Source of the DNA: Phalacrocorax aristotelis
Lineage: Eukaryota > Chordata > Aves > Suliformes > Phalacrocoracidae
DNA length: 64,000 nt
Direction of reading: 5' to 3'
NCBI RefSeq assembly: GCF_949628215.1
Contig: NC_134280.1
Location: forward strand, 52,974,621 to 53,038,620
Under the pieces are notes generated by a model. The model ran no database searches, was not told where the DNA came from, and was given only the letters and a program-made list of their open reading frames with translations. This document shows positions 60,032 through 64,000 of the stretch, one piece after another. Within the stretch, counting starts at the first letter, position 1. Each line of letters begins with the position of its first letter. The position numbers were made by a program, and so were the translations under genes.

Positions 60032-61676
60032 TGGCTTTATGGCTTCCTTTTGTAGCAGTTCATAGAGGCTGGTGTTGACAGAAGAAGCGTGTGGGGAGCT
60101 CTTGTAGGGATACATTGAAGGGAGAGGGAGTGTCCTGGGCAGGATGGAAGCCATGTGCTTTGCTTTGATCTTGATGTGATTTTGGGAAAGCAAAGGGAAG
60201 TCAGACACTGGTTTGCTCAGAGGTCCTGCCTGAGGTTTTACCATAAGCTCCACTGCTGCTGAGCCGAAGGCTTATGAGGTTTTTTTGTTCTGTGTTTTTT
60301 TTGTTTGTTTGGTTTTTATTTATTTTGCTTTTGCTAACCATGTCATCTTTGGAAATAAGACATAGCGTCATCTGGTGTCATGTCACCCCATAGTGCCTGT
60401 CCACTTGATGGTTGTAGGATGTTCAACAGGGAAGGTGTAAGGGTGTAGGAGATGGCCATGAGGGACAGCTTGTGTAGATCCATCAGCCTAGTCCTTCTAA
60501 GATATAGTGGTTCCCTGGAGGAGCCTGGCCCAGAAGTGCCACACCTAAGTTTCTCTAAAGCGTAGGGCAGAATGTTCTGTACATGTCAGGTCTTCCCTCT
60601 GTCTGGCCTTGCAGGATGGCAAAAGTGCTCTGGGAGTGGCAGGCCACACTCAATGGCACATTCCTCTAGCATGAGTGGAGGGGAATAAGGGAAGGGAACA
60701 AGGTCATCTGCTCCACCGGAAAGGTACCCAAGTGTGAACGGTGTGTCCACCCCTGGCCCCTGTGTAATACTCTCACTCATACTTCATATTCATAGAGCCT
60801 CACACCTCTGTGAAGGAGTTGCCTGGAGCTTCCTTATATCGTCCTTGAGTTTTTCTGCAAGAAACTTGGTTTATTCATCACTCAAACACATACACTACTT
60901 CCTTTGGAAACCTCTGTCTTTCTTAATGTTAATTATACTTCCTACTTTGGGATGTTTTTGTTTTTCTGTTCTTCCTGATCCTCACTGGGTTTCTTCCTCA
61001 TGATATTCTAGGTCTGGGGCCTCCCAGACTTCCCCTTTTTTGGGAGAGCTGCCCTACAGCTTAACCTCTGTGCCAGGCAGCTCTAGGGAAAGCCTCATGC
61101 AGACTCAGGCTCAACCTTCTCTCATCCTATTACCACACCTCACCATCCACTCATTCTGTGTCCTACAAACACATCTGTATCAGCCAAAATTTTGCTCATG
61201 GGACTTCTTTCTTTGAACTTCTTCACTAAACTATTTTAGGCCAACACTTTCCTATCACAAGGTGATAACCAAAACCTTGAACTGAGAGCAAATCTCTTTT
61301 GCTGTGCTGCATGCCTGAACTGCAGGAGGTTCAGAAGGCCTTCATTTCACAGGGCTGAAGGAAACTCCTTGGGTGTGGGGAATTTTTGAATGCATAAGTG
61401 CCAGTTTTGATCCCTCCACCAAAAGCTGATCTGCTCTTTGGAGGACCAGTGGACTAGCAGTGGCTGGAATGTGCATAGCTGTGTAATGAGCTAAAGAAAA
61501 TGGCTGTAGAGACGTTGGAAAGAATAATAAAGTGTCAGTTTAACTCTAGAGTCAACCATGGCTTGTGGAGTTGGTACTGAGAGGAGAACTGAAGTGGCTA
61601 AGCTGTGCCTGAATGAGTGATTTCTGCTGTTGGCTGTTGAGGGTGGCTGCTGTCTGTCTGCTGGTGCACTTGCTTT
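60032..61676. other. 3' flank of the phosphatase-like gene
   Basis: No coding sequence recognised. There is a T-rich tract with TTTG/TTTA units at about 60280-60330. The first plus-strand AATAAA noticed downstream is at 61526-61531, about 1.5 kb past the stop codon; it might serve as a distant polyadenylation signal. Confidence 0.4.
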
Positions 61677-63700
61677 CATAGAATCATAGAATCGTTAGGG
61701 TTGGAAAAGACCCTTAAGATCATTGAGTCCAACCACTAACCTATCACTGCCAAGTCCACCACTAAACCATATCCTCAAGCACCACATCTACCCTTCTTTT
61801 AAATACCTCCAAGGATGGAGACTCCACCACCTCCCTGGGAAGCCTGTTCCAATGCTTGACAACCCTTTTGGTGAAGAAGTTTTTCCTAATATCCAACCTA
61901 AACTTCCCCTGGTGCAGCTTGAGGCCATTTCCTCTCATTCTATCACTAGTAACTTGGGAGAAGAGACCAACACCCACCTTGCTACAACCTCCTTTCTGGA
62001 AGCTGTAGAGAGCGATAGGGTCTCCCCTCAGCCTCCTCTTCTCCAGACTAAACAACCCCAGCTCCTTCAGCCGCTCCTCATAAGACTCGCTCTCTAGAGC
62101 CTTCACCAACTTCGTTGCCCTTCTTTGGACATGCTCCAGCACCTCAATGTCCTTCTTGTAGAGGGGGCCCAAAACTGAACACAGTACTCAAGGTGTGGCC
62201 TCACCAGTGCCAAGTACAGGGGCGCGATCACCTCCCTGCTCCTGCTGGTCACACTATTCCTGATACAAGCCAGGATGCTGTTGGCCTTCTTGGCCACCTG
62301 GGCACACTGCTGGCTCATGTTCAGCTGGCTCTCAGCCAACACTCCCAGGTCCTTTTCCTCCAGGCAGCTCTCCAGCCACTCCTCCCCAAGCCTGTAGCAT
62401 TGCATGGGGTTGTTGTGACCCAAGTGCAGGACCCAGCACTTAGCCTTGTTGAACCTCATACCGTTGGCTCCAGCCCAATGATCCAGCCTGTCCAGGTCCC
62501 TCTGTAAAGCCTTCCTGCCCTCCAGCAGATCAACACTTCCACCCAGCTTGGTGTCATCTGCAAACTTACTGAGGGTGCACTCAATCCCCTCATCCATATC
62601 ATCAGTGAAGATATTGAACAGGACCGGCCCCAACACTGAGCCCTGGGGAACCCAGCTCATGACTGGCCGCCAACTGGATTTGACTCCATCCACCACCACT
62701 CTCTGGGCTCAGCCGTCCAGCCAGTTTTTAACCCAGCGCAGAGTGCACTTGTCCAAGCCGTGAGCAGCCAGCTTCTCCAGGAGAATGCTGTGGGAGACAG
62801 TGTCAAAGGCCTTACTAAAGTCCAGGTCGACAACGTCCACAGCCTTCCCCTCATCCACTAAGCGGGTCACCTTATCATAGAAGGAGACCAGATTAGTGAG
62901 GCAGGACCTCCCTTTCATAAACCCATGCTGGCTGAGCCCAATCCCCTGGGTGTCCCACACGTGCCATGTAATGGCATTCAAGATGATCTGCTCCATGACC
63001 TTTCCCAGCACTGAGGTCAGGCTGACAGGCCTGTAGTTCCCTGGATCCTCCTTCTGACCCTTCTTGTAGAGGGGCGTCACATTCGCTAGTTTCCAGTCAT
63101 CTGGGACCTCCCCAGTTGACCAGGACTGCTGATGAATGATGGAGAGTGACTTGGCGAGGTCCTCTGGCAGCTCCCTCAGTATCCTTGGGTGGATCCCATC
63201 TGGCCCCATGGACTTGTGAACATCCAGGTGAAGGAGCAGGTCAGTGACTGCCACCTCTTCAACAACTGGGACTTCATTCTGCATACTATCTCCATGTCCC
63301 AGCACAGGGGCCTGACAACCCCGAGGATGACCAGTCTGACCATTACAGACTGAGAGAAAGAAAGCATTAAGTACCTCAGCCTTCTCCTCATCTTTTGTGA
63401 CAAGGTTACCCTCTGCATCCAGCAAAGGAGGGAGATTCTCCCTGGCCCGCCTTTTGTCACTGATGTATTTATAAAAACATTTTTTGTTATCTTTAATGGT
63501 GGCAGCCAGTTTAAGTTCCAGCTTGGCCGCCTTCTTCCTAATCTTTTCCCTGCATAACCTCACAACATCCTTGTAGTCCTCCCGAGTCACCTGCCCCTCT
63601 TCCAAAGGTGGTAAGCTCTCCTTTTTTTCTTGAGTTTTCTTGAGTTTTTTCATTTTCTGAGAAACTGGCTTTAGCTGGGACAAGCAGACATTCCTCCTGC
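61677..63700 (-). mobile_element. CR1 LINE with most of the ORF2 reverse transcriptase, minus strand, 5'-truncated
   Basis: Non-LTR retrotransposon of the CR1 family read on the minus strand. The 3' end is two ATTCTATG units (plus CATAGAATCATAGAAT at 61677-61692). ORF2 covers the reverse-transcriptase region: [126 protein letters not shown], and catalytic FADDTKLGG. It then runs through the conserved C-terminal part ending [14 protein letters not shown]. Only two lesions were noticed: an in-frame TGA at 62709-62711, where the family usually has arginine (a CpG-type change), and a one-base loss in the C run near 62165-62170. The upstream endonuclease is missing; the 5' boundary near 63.7 kb is approximate. 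The element cannot move by itself. Confidence 0.96.
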
Positions 63701-64000
63701 CAAAATGTCTCTTTTTTTGCTGAAGTCCAGATAGGAGATGGGTGCTAGGTGCAGTGATGCCCCTACTAATGAGTATTCCTCAGTGGCTGCAGCAAGGGGT
63801 GCTCCCAGGGGGCAGAAGCTGCTGGAATTCCATGTTTTCTAGGTCTGCCTGGAGCTGCAGACACCTGTCTCCATTAGAACACACTGCCCTGGGGACATGG
63901 ATGTGCAGGAGGTGAGTGAGGAGGAGGGTTGGATGGGCCTGATCCTCATTACAGCTCTTGCCAAGCCTGGCTCCTTCACTAGGTGCTGACTCACAGCCAT
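63701..64000. other. Right edge of window, non-CR1 sequence
   Basis: Beyond the CR1 boundary the sequence is unique-looking. It contains one exon-like segment at 63843-63911, described separately. Confidence 0.4.
63843..63911 (+). other. Possible coding exon of a further plus-strand gene
   Basis: An open segment of exactly 23 codons lies between a plausible acceptor (TTTTCTAG) and a strong donor (GTGAGTGAG). It is in phase 0 at both ends and reads VCLELQTPVSIRTHCPG followed by DMDVQE. The protein is not recognised. An exon this short can arise by chance; the next gene of the conserved block may begin near the right edge. Confidence 0.25.

Overview
The window looks like avian nuclear DNA. It has intron-split vertebrate genes, CR1-type LINEs with the bird-style ATTCTATG 3' end, short introns and GC-rich gene starts. 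The gene order IFITM10 - CTSD - SYT8 matches the block known from human 11p15.5, with extra genes that I do not know from the mammalian arrangement. Species cannot be fixed from sequence alone, and a non-avian sauropsid is not strictly excluded.

Layout, left to right. (1) 1-8.4 kb: the 5' part of IFITM10 on the minus strand. One large coding exon (6881-7295) carries the first half of the CD225 domain. The last exon is not seen and probably lies left of base 1. A GC-rich block with a GGGGCC repeat lies upstream of the exon. (2) 15.3-29.0 kb: a complete nine-exon CTSD (cathepsin D) gene on the minus strand, with a promoter holding a CLEAR-type E-box. (3) 38.4-42.6 kb: a complete six-exon cytosolic 5'-nucleotidase I family gene on the minus strand. 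(4) 48.3-51.2 kb: a complete eight-exon SYT8 (synaptotagmin 8) on the plus strand, behind a TATA box. (5) 57.5-60.0 kb: an unfamiliar plus-strand gene with a dual-specificity-phosphatase-like fold. Its P-loop lacks the catalytic arginine, and there is a one-base frame break. (6) 56.4-56.8 and 61.7-63.7 kb: two CR1 LINE copies in opposite orientation around that gene.

Gene models were built exon by exon. For CTSD, the nucleotidase and SYT8, every splice site is GT-AG and all phases join to one open protein (396, 315 and 397 aa). The genes do not form a pathway. CTSD is a lysosomal protease, SYT8 a membrane-trafficking C2 protein, the nucleotidase acts on nucleoside monophosphates, and IFITM10 is a membrane protein of unknown function.

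The main points for a second look are: the phosphatase-like gene with a degenerate active site; the nucleotidase paralogue between CTSD and SYT8; an SYT8 that keeps nearly all calcium-binding aspartates; a CTSD without the mammalian chain-cleavage loop; the GGGGCC repeat on the sense strand beside IFITM10; and a possible small secreted peptide at 45.96 kb. Database comparisons could not be run here. Homology statements rest on recognition of the protein sequences.
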